Below, piece by piece: positions 23,449 to 33,966 of a stretch of DNA of 64,000 nucleotides. Positions within the stretch are counted from its first letter, which is position 1. Each line of letters begins with the position of its first letter. Source of the stretch: Topomyia yanbarensis (lineage: Eukaryota > Arthropoda > Insecta > Diptera > Culicidae); NCBI RefSeq assembly GCF_030247195.1, contig NC_080672.1, forward strand, positions 390,183,037-390,247,036, in the 5' to 3' direction. A program made the translations under genes and the position numbers. The notes beneath the pieces were generated by a model. The model made no database searches. It was given only the letters and a program-made list of their open reading frames with translations, and had not been told where the DNA came from.

Positions 23449-23705
23449 AGTTTAGAATGTAATGTTTACACTGTATTTCTATCACTGTCAGTTTTTCAAA
23501 AATTGTTGCCGATAGATTGAAATCTGCGTGTGCTACAGCAAATACGCGCGAGGAATGCATGGCTGTTTAAAACAAAAGAAGTTCAGCGTGGCCACCGAGA
23601 TTGCTGGAGACTATTCGAGAGGTTCAAAACTAACAATTCAGCCTTAAACTTCTTTAAAAAAAGTCGACTTTTTTTTGGCACCAACACCAGACATCCCTTA
23701 AAGTT
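23449..23705 (+). mobile_element. DD37E-type mariner 5' fragment, copy 3
   Basis: From GTTTAGAATGTAATGTTTAC through GATAGATTGAAATCTGCGTG to GACTATTCGAGAGGTTCAA it parallels the copy at 28279-28640 almost phrase for phrase. The terminal repeat is missing or decayed. The frame 23530-23733 has no assignable function. Confidence 0.6.
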
Positions 23706-23845
23706 AACATGGTATTTTGCATGGAAAAAGTGACTTTCACAAAAAAATTCCTCCAGGAGTTGCACATGACCTTCTAAATATAAATCGTTGTGTGGTTTTT
23801 GTAGGATTTAAGAATTTAACAAAGACAAATTTAATAAAGTCTCGA

Positions 23846-24225
23846 AGACCACGAAACGATTTGACACGTGTGGAAAAAATTATCGAGCAAAAACCGATTG
23901 ATGCTCTGACGATTGATCAAATATTCATTTTTTCTAGCACCACTGCATTTGATTGTCCAATTATATACAATTTTATTTCGACTTTCTCCTATTGTGTCCA
24001 AAGCAGTAATCCGAAGTGTTTGATTACTTCCCAAGAGTTTTGAGGGATTAATTGAGGCTTCGTTTTTACACAATCAGAGAAAATTAAAAATTCTGTATAT
24101 AATTCGACCGTGAGTAGCAATGATGCTATGAACATTTGAATTTTCATCAATCTTCAGAGCATCAGTCGGTTTTTGCTTAATCACTTTCTCGACAATCGTC
24201 AAATCGTTTTGCGGTCTTTATAACG
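23846..24225. repeat. Inverted duplication of a protein-like segment
   Basis: The left arm on plus reads RPRNDLTRVEKIIEQKPIDA; the right arm on minus reads RPQNDLTIVEKVIKQKPTDA. Nucleotide similarity continues inward to CCAATTATATACAATTTTAT and its inverted partner near 24100. The arms are about 140 bp around a centre near 24035. The peptide resembles linker regions of mariner transposases but I cannot assign it. One coding stretch has been copied in inverse orientation. Confidence 0.6.
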
Positions 24226-24339
24226 TTGTTTCCTCGATAAATTTCCAATGAGAATAATACATCGATTTATTTTTAGGAAGCACTTGATCGACTCTTGGAT
24301 GAATTATTTTGGAAAAGTCCAAATCACATGTAAACTTTA

Positions 24340-24829
24340 AACATTGTGCGCAAAAATATAGTTTTACCGATCGAGCTTGGAATTTATACAGTTATTCTAG
24401 GACCAAAATGGAACCCAGAAAATTTCTCTGAGCAAAATTTTCTTTTTTTTTCATATAACCGTGTCCTTCTCTAGTGTACCTGTTGATTCAGAAGAATCTT
24501 TGGAAGGTTACAATCCCAAAGTTCTCCTCTACTGACAAAGAAATTAAGTTAAATGGAAAATAGAAGGCTGTTACTGTAATAATATTAATGAAAATGATCA
24601 CACAAATCACCAATCGAACCAGCCCAGCGAACTAATTGCGTATGCCGGAACACATTCCATTATTGGTACAATGCGTTTGAAATATCCATTCTCGGTCCGG
24701 TTCGATATGAATAACGAAAAGCTCGCCTCAAGAGAGAGAGCGCTGGCTTTGAATCGTTGATACGGGTTGCACATTTCGATTTATATTACATACATACCAT
24801 CCGCTTTTCCGCTCCATCTGATACACTGT
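24340..24829. other. Anonymous DNA
   Basis: No gene, RNA or transposon signal recognised. Confidence 0.4.
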
Positions 24830-25300
24830 CTGGTCGGCAGCACGGGCATACCGAAGGACTATAGCTAGCTAGCTAGCTGCGCCCGATGATAACGGCTGGT
24901 CTGGTTGGGCTGGAGGGATTGCTCTTTCATAACAATAATATCTTCCCGTTCGTTCAAGGCGATTGTCCCATAGCAGTATTATTGCTTGCTGCACCCCCTC
25001 GAACGTGGATAGTTTTCTCGTTCTGTTCATCGGTATAGGGTATAGGTATATGTATTGAGCAAACATCAAACAGCCTGTCGGTGCGGTCGGTTCTGGCCAT
25101 GCTTATCAATATTTCAGACCCCGTACACACGTGCATTGATTTTCGGGGCCAAGCAGAGCAACTGGAGCGCATCGATTTCTCGGCTCTTAACTTCTAGTGC
25201 TCCGTCGAGGTTGCCGCCCTGTCCAGTTTTCCGACAGAGCGGAAGGGAGGGAGGTTGATATCAGCATGTACTTTCCAGGTTGTGGTTTTTCGGATGGTTG
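24830..25300. other. GC-richer island with TAGC microsatellite
   Basis: The run TAGCTAGCTAGCTAGCTG lies at 24862-24879. Short frames are open on both strands (minus 24869-25172, plus 25055-25258) without recognisable domains. Possibly host regulatory sequence. Confidence 0.35.
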
Positions 25301-27299
25301 TTGTTATCATAAAACTGTACTGTTCGGTCAGGTCGAATCGTTTTCGATGTGATGAACATGTGAGTCGATGGGTGAATTGTGGAATGTCCATAATTTCCTA
25401 GTTTTGATAACGATTCAAAGTATTTTGTTTGGTTTATTGTGGAGTGCGGGATGCATGCAGCAAAGACCAAGAATTAGAATGATTCATTTTCTGCATCATA
25501 TGGAAGACCATTTGTTGAATGCGATTTTTTATACAGATGAGCATTTTCGGTTGTGTTTCAAAGAATTTACTGGATTTTTCCAGCTTGTCTGATGCGGCGG
25601 TTCTTCTATGTATTTACATTAAATACATAAAAATTACTCTTCCGAGTCATTACATACAAGCTTCAGAGCATGTGGAGATTTTCGGAACCTAAGATTAAAT
25701 TTTCATCATTCAATAAGTTTTTTATCAGTGCCATTCTTACACATCCTAGATATCCCTTATCTTGTATTTTGGAAAAATCTTTCTTACTAGTACGAATACC
25801 ATTAAAGCTTTGATTTAAGTATCACAAAGAAAGTTCAAATAGTTTCAAACATCCTCCAAACTACGGCGGTACCTATTGTAGGCAAACTTGCCCTTGAGCA
25901 AAATTCTTCAGAACATATTTCAGCTCTGTTCGCTGATGTTCAGCCACCACCGAGATGCCGTCACTGATGCCGCCGAAGCCGAATATGTTTATGTTTTATT
26001 TAGGTCACCGCTCAATCTACCAAACACACATTAGCATCGCTATAATATGTTTTAGGACTGAAACATGTCTGGTATTGTTGTAAATTCTACATAACTTTTC
26101 GCTGTTCCTTCCGAGAAGATCCAGACCCAGCTACGACGATGCGGCTTTCCAGCGAAATAAAATTAAATTAGCACCATGTTTCAACAGAGTGGCGGAACCT
26201 TCCACGCAGTTATGCTGAGGCTTTCAAACGGAAATACCTTTAACCCTCGGAACAAGCAGAAAGAGCTCAATGGCGGCGATTCACGGTTGTGGCGAGCCAG
26301 TCAGAATACCGCCCAGCCCAGACCTCCCAGCGAGTCGATCGCAGGGTAAAACCTATGATATCAAACTTAATTGTACCTTTTTCGAAGGCAAATTCACAAA
26401 ACCCACTCTTATATCATTTTCTTTTTTTTTCACGTCCGAACCATTATATTATATCATTTTGAGGGTGTCTCTCTTTTACTTGCAATGGGAGACCGGTGCT
26501 GTACGTCGAACGTGGCAATTGGAACCGAAATAAAAAGTGATAGGTGATATCTCGTTTGCCGTCGTTTTTCCCACAGCATTCGATGCCGGCTTAGGTACCG
26601 GGGGATACGGGAAAGACATAAAATAAGTTCCATACAGCACATAGCCCACGCAAATGGGCAATCGCCGTGAGTGAGAGCGCTTTACTAAAATAACATAAAC
26701 ACAGACAGTATCTTTTAATACTTGTGCGTAGTTTATCTCAGGGGGAAATTCCAATTGCCTTTTTTTGGTCCGGAACGCGGGCACCTCGCCCGGTATCAAT
26801 TTGACTGATGACAGTTTTATTTATGTTTTATTCCACTTTCCCGCTGATAGTGTTACTTTTATCTAGTTCATTTAACAGTATGATGGATAAGCGAATGAAT
26901 TTACCCTGAAAGAAGTGATATTTTTCGAAAACTAAAAAAACAATAAAATCACTAGGAAGCACGGAATGCTGGCCGATTCTACTAAGCAGTGGTAGAAATA
27001 ATGCTTTCGGATAGTCTGAATGGCCGCAGTTCGCTCCTCAAAAATGTTCTAAATCGTGAATTCAGTCACATTCACTAAAGTGGGAAGGATTCGAAAATGA
27101 TGCAGTCACTGGAAAAGATAAAATCTTGGTAGAAATTACTACTTTTAGTAATCGGTAGCACGAAAAAATCCCTCACATCATCAATATGAAAAAATGTATT
27201 AGAATTCGCTAAATTGCTTCATATGCACAAACTACAATAATGACCGCATACAGATTCAGTGACTATCGGCTATATGGCTCGTTAATACAAAATTAGTTA
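25301..27299. other. Anonymous DNA with a GC-richer part at 26.1-26.8 kb
   Basis: No long frame with a recognisable motif, no tRNA boxes and no inverted ends. The 26100-26800 part is less AT-rich than its neighbours and may be unique host sequence. Confidence 0.35.
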
Positions 27300-27530
27300 T
27301 GCAATTTCGACTCCGTCTCATCAGAATCCGACACTAACTTAGTGGCAGGACTTATCGAGCACCGGATTGACGCTAGCTCAAAAAGAAAATGAAAACACTA
27401 TTTGTGTACCTGAGCGAACCCCTAGTCCTACGTGATGTCCCGCAAGAAAAGGTGTTCTGATTATGCTGATGAAAATTAATGAAATCGAAACTTGGTTTAG
27501 CTTAGCAAGCCGTCATGCCGGTTTCCGTTA
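27300..27530 (+). repeat. Dispersed repeat family A, copy 2
   Basis: CATCAGAATCCGACACTAAC at 27319 begins a stretch parallel to 720-930, including CTGAGCGAACCCCTAGTCC and GGTTTAGCTTAGCAAGCC. It runs directly into satellite-like monomers at 27541. Confidence 0.65.
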
Positions 27531-27540
27531 GATCTAAAGC

Positions 27541-27615
27541 CCTTGAGCTAAATGGATCAATTGGCCGAAAATGACCTTAAACCGAATGGATCGTTTGTTC
27601 GAGCGACATTACTTA
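27541..27615 (+). repeat. Isolated satellite-like monomers
   Basis: GGATCAATTGGCCGAAAATG and AAACCGAATGGATCGTTTGT follow the diverged edge form of the 17-bp unit, about 5 kb from the main array. Confidence 0.5.
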
Positions 27616-27939
27616 GAACGGGTATTCGATTAAATAATTTATGGAAGCACAACTAGTACGTTGTAATCAGTTCCTTATCAAACATTATATGTTATTGCAG
27701 TTATTAAACATGATGTCACGCAGCTGGCTTAGGGGGGCGTCTGGTGAAAAGTGCTCAAACCGAAGGTTATTTTGGTTTATGATTTTGAATGCAATGTAAT
27801 AATGGATCTTTTTTGTAATGTTCAGACTTATTTATACATTCATTGCGCACGAAAAAAAAATATTTTCAGTCACGCAGAGCCACACATACGAGCGTTCCAA
27901 GAGTAGACGTCCAACCATTTCCACGTCCAGGAGCTCCGC

Positions 27940-28242
27940 GGCGAACACGATAACTCTCGATAAAATTGTCCGATACGGGAAATTCAATTAGTTTTGTAAA
28001 GTTTAGACTTGTAGTCAGTCGATGAACCACAAAAAATAGAAAAAAGTTCGAGATTCGGAAAATGGCTTCATGAAAACCGATAAATCTTATATTTTACTAT
28101 AAAATTCACTCAATTTTCCTCAAAATAATAGGGAGAAAAAAATTCTAATTAGGTTTTCTGTGGTTCACCGACAGACTACACATATTCTCATAAAAAAATT
28201 CAAGTCAATTCGTTGATTAGTTTTTGAGTTATCGTGTTCGCC
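27940..28242. mobile_element. Small fold-back element, about 300 bp
   Basis: Ends GGCGAACACGATAACTC and GAGTTATCGTGTTCGCC are perfect inverted repeats. Similarity continues inward (GATGAACCACAAAAAATAG against CTGTGGTTCACCGACAG), with arms of roughly 120 bp. No coding sequence and no clear target duplication. It lies close to the start of the mariner copy at 28279. Confidence 0.7.
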
Positions 28243-28278
28243 AATTTGAAGAACGCGGTTTTGAGAAAAACGCTATTA

Positions 28279-28640
28279 AAGGGTGCCCCACATCAAATTG
28301 CATTACCAAAAAAACCTGTAGAAAATAATCCATTGAGTATTTTCTCTTGAAAGCAGTTTAGAGTGTATTGTTTACACTGTATTTTTATCGCTGTCAGTTT
28401 TTCGGAAATTTTCGCCGATAGATTGAAATCTGCGTGTGTTGCGCGAGGAATGCGTGGCTGTTTAAATCAAAAGAAGTTCAGAGTGGCCACAAAGATTGCG
28501 GGAGACTATTCGAGAGGTTCAATATAAAAAATTAAGCGGATAAAAAAGAAGTCGATTTTTTTGCCCGCTACACCAGAAATTCAGTTATGTTTCTACTATA
28601 TATGAGGAGTTTGGAATGTTAATGAAGAATACACGATATA
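28279..28640 (+). mobile_element. DD37E-type mariner 5' end, copy 2
   Basis: After TA (28277-28278) it reads AAGGGTGCCCCACATCAAAT, the same terminal repeat as the element at 7368-10785. It continues with AGTTTAGAGTGTATTGTTTA and a leader shared with the copy at 23449. It breaks off near 28640, where dispersed family B begins. No transposase remains. Confidence 0.75.
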
Positions 28641-30073
28641 CAAACGCCCATGCTATAAAAAGAACGCGCAGAATTACATACAAACACTCGAGTCTTTCAC
28701 GTTAATACAAACTCGGTTGCAAACGCGATCATTACGCATCGCAATCCTGTAAACGTCATGGGAATTATGGGGTTATACAATGTTGGAACTAAAAAAATCG
28801 AAAAAAAAATTTTATATTTATATTTTTATACTTTTGACAATATCTGTGCAAAATTTCATCCAGATCGGAGCACTAGATTTTAAATTACAGACGTTTGCAT
28901 CGCGCTGGTTCTTCCACGAATGAAGTTAACACAAAACAATTATCTCGGAATGAAGTTTTTTGAAAAATACCATTGCGGTGAACGTGATATCTCAAAAACT
29001 ATTCATCAGATTTTCATTTTTTTAAATGTTTGTATTTACATTCTCGTGTACCCGAACGGTTCCTTTTTCATCCAAATTATTTCGGTTCTTCGCAATTAAT
29101 TTTCGTTTAAAATTTTGTGCACAACAAAATGCAAATTTTTGGTCAACAGCAAGAAACATTTTTTATATTGGGAAACTGACCCGAAGCTTCGGGGATGGGC
29201 CATACTTCCGACAACCTTGAATATTTTTTTAATTCAACTTGTTTTTTCTATCATTTATCGTGTTTCCAACGAACTGTACAGAAGCACTTTAAAAAATCGC
29301 GATGTTAGCTCACTTTTTCGCCACAACTTTGTATGTAACCCTTTAAGTTAACTTGGTAAAACATACAAATTTATAAATGCGGTCTCAAGTGCGAACATAC
29401 AAACGCCCGGTCTCACGCGAGCATGAAACATAGTCGTCATTGCGCTCCCACTCTAAATTGCCGAACTTATATACACTAGACAACAAGTCTCACGACGCCA
29501 TACTTGTAGAAGCCAGGGCGATGGGGGAGCTCACTTTCTGCATTTATTTGAACCGTACACTCAAAATTAAACATCAGAATGACGGTTCGTGCAAACACTT
29601 AGAAGCCCACGTGAGTATGCAAACGACTGCACGATCAAACACGTTCACATAGAAACGCTCGTTGCTTCTTGATACTGCAAATCTAATCATGAATGAGATC
29701 GTGTAATCGTGATCATCTGCGACTGCGATCCTACATAAATAGAAACGCATCGGTGATCAAAACTAACGAATTTATAAACGTCGCCTCAAGTGTTATTAAA
29801 TTATCACCCATACCCACGTGAACACGGATCGGTCCCTTCCAGAAGCTCTACCTTTGAATCCCGTAGCCCATTCCTTCAATCTTGGTGTAAAAAACAAATT
29901 CATAACACTACAAGTCTCAAGACCAGAGCCTAAAATGCTCATGCATATTCAATGAACGACGAAATTCAGAGAATTCATCTTCGTCCTTTCCTTGCCTCTT
30001 TCGTCGCTAAATGCATGAAAAAATAAAACAATAAAGTCGATGCCCCCTCTTCTCTCGATTCTATGAAAACGAG

Positions 30074-30086
30074 TAGCAGCAGCAGC
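30074..30086 (+). repeat. Short AGC microsatellite
   Basis: Four consecutive AGC units in non-coding context. Confidence 0.7.
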
Positions 30087-30979
30087 GACTTTCGTTTTCC
30101 TATGACAATCCGAAATTTGAATTTGATGCAGGAAATTTCGTTTTGATGCAGGCTCAGTAATTTGCGATTCTCATTCATTAAATGAAATCAATGCAATGTG
30201 CATCTAATAATGCAACTAGAACATAGTTAAAATGAGAAATATGCACACCGACCAGGCTTCCGTCTTACAATACCATCATTAGCTCGCAAATCTACAGAAT
30301 CGAGCATCGACAAATAAATATCACTGCTAGTGTATTTCGTTTCCACAGCAGTAAGTTCAATGTCGAAGTTACCAATATCATTCTGAATCTCAAAGCGAAA
30401 ACGAGCGTGCGGAGAGAATAATGAAAACGCTCTGCTACATGCTTGCTTTGTCCTAGCCCGTTGAATCATTTTCGATTTCGCAAAGTGCTAGTGGTATGGA
30501 AAGAAGCTTCGTTCTTTCGTCAGTTTCGCCTGATTTTGGCAAATGAAAAAAACATTTTTCGACTCTGCTCAAGACACCAAGGCCGGATATTCTAGTGTTA
30601 TGGGAAAACTCACTCCCTTCTAGATCTGTACCGTACGCTCAAATTCGCCGCACGTCCACGTGATCATACTTGTTAACATACAATCGTTCGAGTCCTGCAC
30701 GATAATACAGACCCCTAGTCACAAACCTGAATATGCAATTGCGATCAACCAAGCAAAACTATGCCCGCGATCTGGCAAACAGAAAAACGGCCTTTTGATG
30801 AAGTGAACGTTTCAACAACTACCATTTATAAACGCGCTCTCATGTGTGATACTATAAACGCGCGTTCCCACGCGATCATGAATCGGACAAGTCCGGAAAT
30901 CCCATGCCTTCGGTTGGCCCAATTTAATAATAAAAGAACAAAAAATGACGCTGACATAAACGATACAATTCGTTCCATG

Positions 30980-31132
30980 CGGGTGGAGATAGCGTAGTTG
31001 GTAAATCGATTGCTTTGTACGCAGATCACCTGGGTTCATAAGGTTAGAGATTTTTCTAAAGAGATTTCTCTAACCCGACAAAGAGGCGAATGACCCTAAG
31101 GTTGAAACCTCTATAACCAAAATTAAACAAAA
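30980..31132 (+). mobile_element. tRNA-derived SINE with target duplication, 153 bp
   Basis: The element starts GGTGGAGATAGCGTAGTTGG, where TAGCGTAGTTGGTAA is an A-box-like promoter. The B box around 31029-31040 is truncated (GGGTTCATAAGG). A body with the hairpin TTTTTCTAAAGAGATTTCTC follows, ending in AACCAAAATTAAACAAAA. TCGTTCCATG flanks both sides (30970-30979 and 31133-31142). Such SINEs are mobilised by LINE enzymes. It inserted into dispersed family B DNA. Confidence 0.88.
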
Positions 31133-31344
31133 TCGTTCCATGGTGACATGATAAGGGAGAACTCACTCTCGACATCTGAACCGTTCACTGTAAGTTAAGT
31201 ATCAGGTACACGGTCCGCACGATCATTCAAAAACACACGCGAATATGCGAATGACAACACTGTTATAAAATCGAATTTAAGCGCATGATGTTAGATACAC
31301 GCTAGCACACGCGACATGCAAGCGCCCACGCGATCGAACCAGCT

Positions 31345-32576
31345 GCGTCTGGTTTTGTACTCGCAAATGACTTCTTTGGTTCCTCGTCGTCGCTAGAGTG
31401 CAGAATTGAAATTGTGCATTCCGGCTAACGTTGTTGCTTAGCTGTCCGACGATCACGTTTACGCTCCGGAGCGTTTTTTGGATTCCTTTTCTTTCTCTTT
31501 TTCGATCACGTTTTTTCGATTATCTACTTCAACAACATTTAAAAAAAAAAATATTATATTGTTAACTCACGCGAAATATCTAACGGAGCCGTCATTGATG
31601 AGAGGACTTTCCTTTCACACGAGCACGTAATGTTTTGAACGGAATTTTGAATTAGTTATAAGCTGGTAGAATACTGGCGCCATCTTGAACAGACGTAATT
31701 GTGTTCTTTATATTCTCTTCGCTTCGTTTTGGTGTTTTTCGCACAAAATTACGCACAATTTTTCTGGCAAAATAATTCTAATTTACATTATGTTAGTGAC
31801 CTATATCCAAGTAGCAATTGTAGTTTTATAGCATACTACAAGTGCATTCTAGGTTTTAAGAAGGTCTTCAAGAGTACCATAAAACCACAATTGTTACTAG
31901 GGTAGTGTCCCCAAACGGCTGACCTATCGTGCCCCAAGTTTCATGTTGATGCCTGTATTTTTTCAAAAACAAAAATATCGAAAAACCTACACAAAATTCG
32001 TGTTCAGCATTATTTTGTACATAATAGAAAACTCACTTGACGTTTTTTACTTTGATTACATGTATTGTACTGAGGACAGAAGATAAGGGATTTCCGCAGA
32101 ACAACACACATAAACGATATTTAATACAGCTGATCCACAGTATCAGTCGAAATGACAGTGGTCTCTACCGTGTATCTAATCAGCGCAACATGAGCGACCT
32201 CTGCAAGAGCATAGCAAAGATAATGCCCTATATCTATTATACCCCCATACCTATTTGACCCCATTCTACTCTAGTCTTACATGGCTCAGTAAATTTCATC
32301 AAATAATACAAATTCACGAATTACTGATTTTTCTATGATAAAAGGATTTTTCATTTAAATTTTTTTAAATATCCCTAAAATATTTTTTAAATGGTTATGA
32401 CTAAATAAAGCACACTAGTGCCAATTGTACAATCTTACGCTCGGTTAAGTCTCCTTAGCTATTCCTACGCCAACCGCTCGGCTCGTACAACATCAGTATC
32501 ATCCTTCTAAGACAGTATGGTACGCACCAGTAGTAAGGCGATCATATTTATTGACAACTTTGAGAAATTTTTATAG
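31345..32576. other. Anonymous AT-rich DNA
   Basis: Short frames with stops. The first 150 bp are slightly richer in GC. Nothing assigned. Confidence 0.4.
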
Positions 32577-32942
32577 ACTGGCACTGAAAATCTGATTGTC
32601 GTACATACACAGTGTGGTCTGAGCCTAAGGATAGCGATAATCGGAAAAAGGAACGAATATGGTGGACGAACACCATTCTCGCCACTTGAACACCATTGTG
32701 AATGCTCAAGAAAAGAGATTTCTCCCAGCAACGAAAGTTCCGAGCAAATTCTCATGAGCTCAAAACACTACACAGTCCGCGTCGAATATCACAATCATTC
32801 AGACACCATAGATACCAGCCAAATATGCGTGTTTATACAGGACCTACCGGAACCCATTTCAAAATTTTATGTCAAACACGATGAGCATGGGAGCATTATG
32901 GGATTTTTTGCTCGGGATGACATCTCTATATTTGCGATATGA
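32577..32942 (+). CDS. Unassigned 121-codon open frame
   Basis: The plus strand is open from 32577 to the TGA at 32940-32942. The first ATG is at 32754, giving a 62-residue product; the upstream open part may be coding only if spliced. The peptide includes KHYTVRVEYHNHSDTID, QICVFIQDLPEPISKFYVKH and DEHGSIMGFFARDD, with a balanced composition unlike the low-complexity frames around it. No signal peptide or membrane segment is evident. I do not recognise a family. The opposite strand is also open over 32507-32755, which weakens the case. It could be an exon, an old transposon gene or chance. Confidence 0.25.
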   Translation, partial: TGTENLIVVHTQCGLSLRIAIIGKRNEYGGRTPFSPLEHHCECSRKEISPSNESSEQILMSSKHYTVRVEYHNHSDTIDTSQICVFIQDLPEPISKFYVKHDEHGSIMGFFARDDISIFAI

Positions 32943-33964
32943 CATACTGAAATAAATATTCAAAAACAGTATTTGATGGCCAAGATCACCTAATTTCGAA
33001 ACCGTCAACTTTGGGGTTTAGTGTCTTCGAAGCATACTTTCAAAATAATTCAGTGCTTCTTCCGATAAAATAAAATCGGTGATAAGTCCCCTTAGAAGGA
33101 ATTATGGTGGATTGACACTTAAGATAGTAATTTGGCGCCTTCATCAAAATTATTGAGAATGATGAAACAACTTTTATGAAGAATTTCATTATTCTTTACC
33201 AGAAAAAATTGCGTATTCGACAGAACTGCCACTTAAATGTTGCCTGTTTTGTCTGGATTTCTTGAACATTCCACTTCAAGAAGCATCTCACGGTTTGTCC
33301 CGTGAAGGCCGATTACGCAAGGCTCGATCTTTTGGCGCGGAATTGTCGATATAAAAAAGAATATGTTAGACCATTCCTCAAATTGATCAATGGCGTAATC
33401 TATTTGTAATATATAGATATTAAAAGACTCAAAACTGCTTATAATGTAACAAGTTGCAAAAAATATTATTTTAATCCGTAATTCTTACTGAATAGAAGCT
33501 TCAAGAAATAGTAGTGAGATTTTAACTATTCATAAAGTCTGTTATAATGAACGGAATAACTTATTTAATGCACTATTCGGTAAAAAATATTTACAAGAAA
33601 ATAAATTAATACGTTTGTATCATTTTTTATAGTGAAGTTCGTGTGCGTTTTACCCAGCAAATATATCTTTGTAATTTGTGTAGTTTTTGAAGAACAATTT
33701 CATATAATACTGTGATACACTTGAACAACAACCAACTTTTTTCAAACCTGGGTAATCAAGGCGTATCAAACTTTTGTATGCACATTAAAAAATCCACGCG
33801 GAAAAATTATTCAAAGTTACCAAATCGCCCGTGACGAATATTATCAAATAACCATCTGACGACTGCTAAAATGCCAGGATCAAGGGGAAACCGATATCAG
33901 AATTCCGCAGTAACCGAAGAAGAGTGGCCAGCCTTTTCAAACGTAACCTTTCCATATGAGATAA
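32943..33964. other. Anonymous DNA
   Basis: No gene, tRNA or transposon end recognised before the TA-flanked element at 33967. Confidence 0.4.
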
Positions 33965-33966
33965 TA

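Larger units (their letters stand above)
28640..31340 (+). repeat. Cluster of dispersed family B copies
   Basis: Segments at about 28640-28760, 29355-29450, 29560-29800, 30600-30900 and 31150-31340 share ACATACAAACGCTCG and TTTATAAACGCGGTCTCAAG, followed by GTTCCCACGCGATCATGAA with variation. The copy at 31150 matches 7010-7250. Between 28780 and 29350 is another AT-rich segment with no assignable content. The tRNA-SINE at 30980 lies inside the cluster. Confidence 0.6.
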
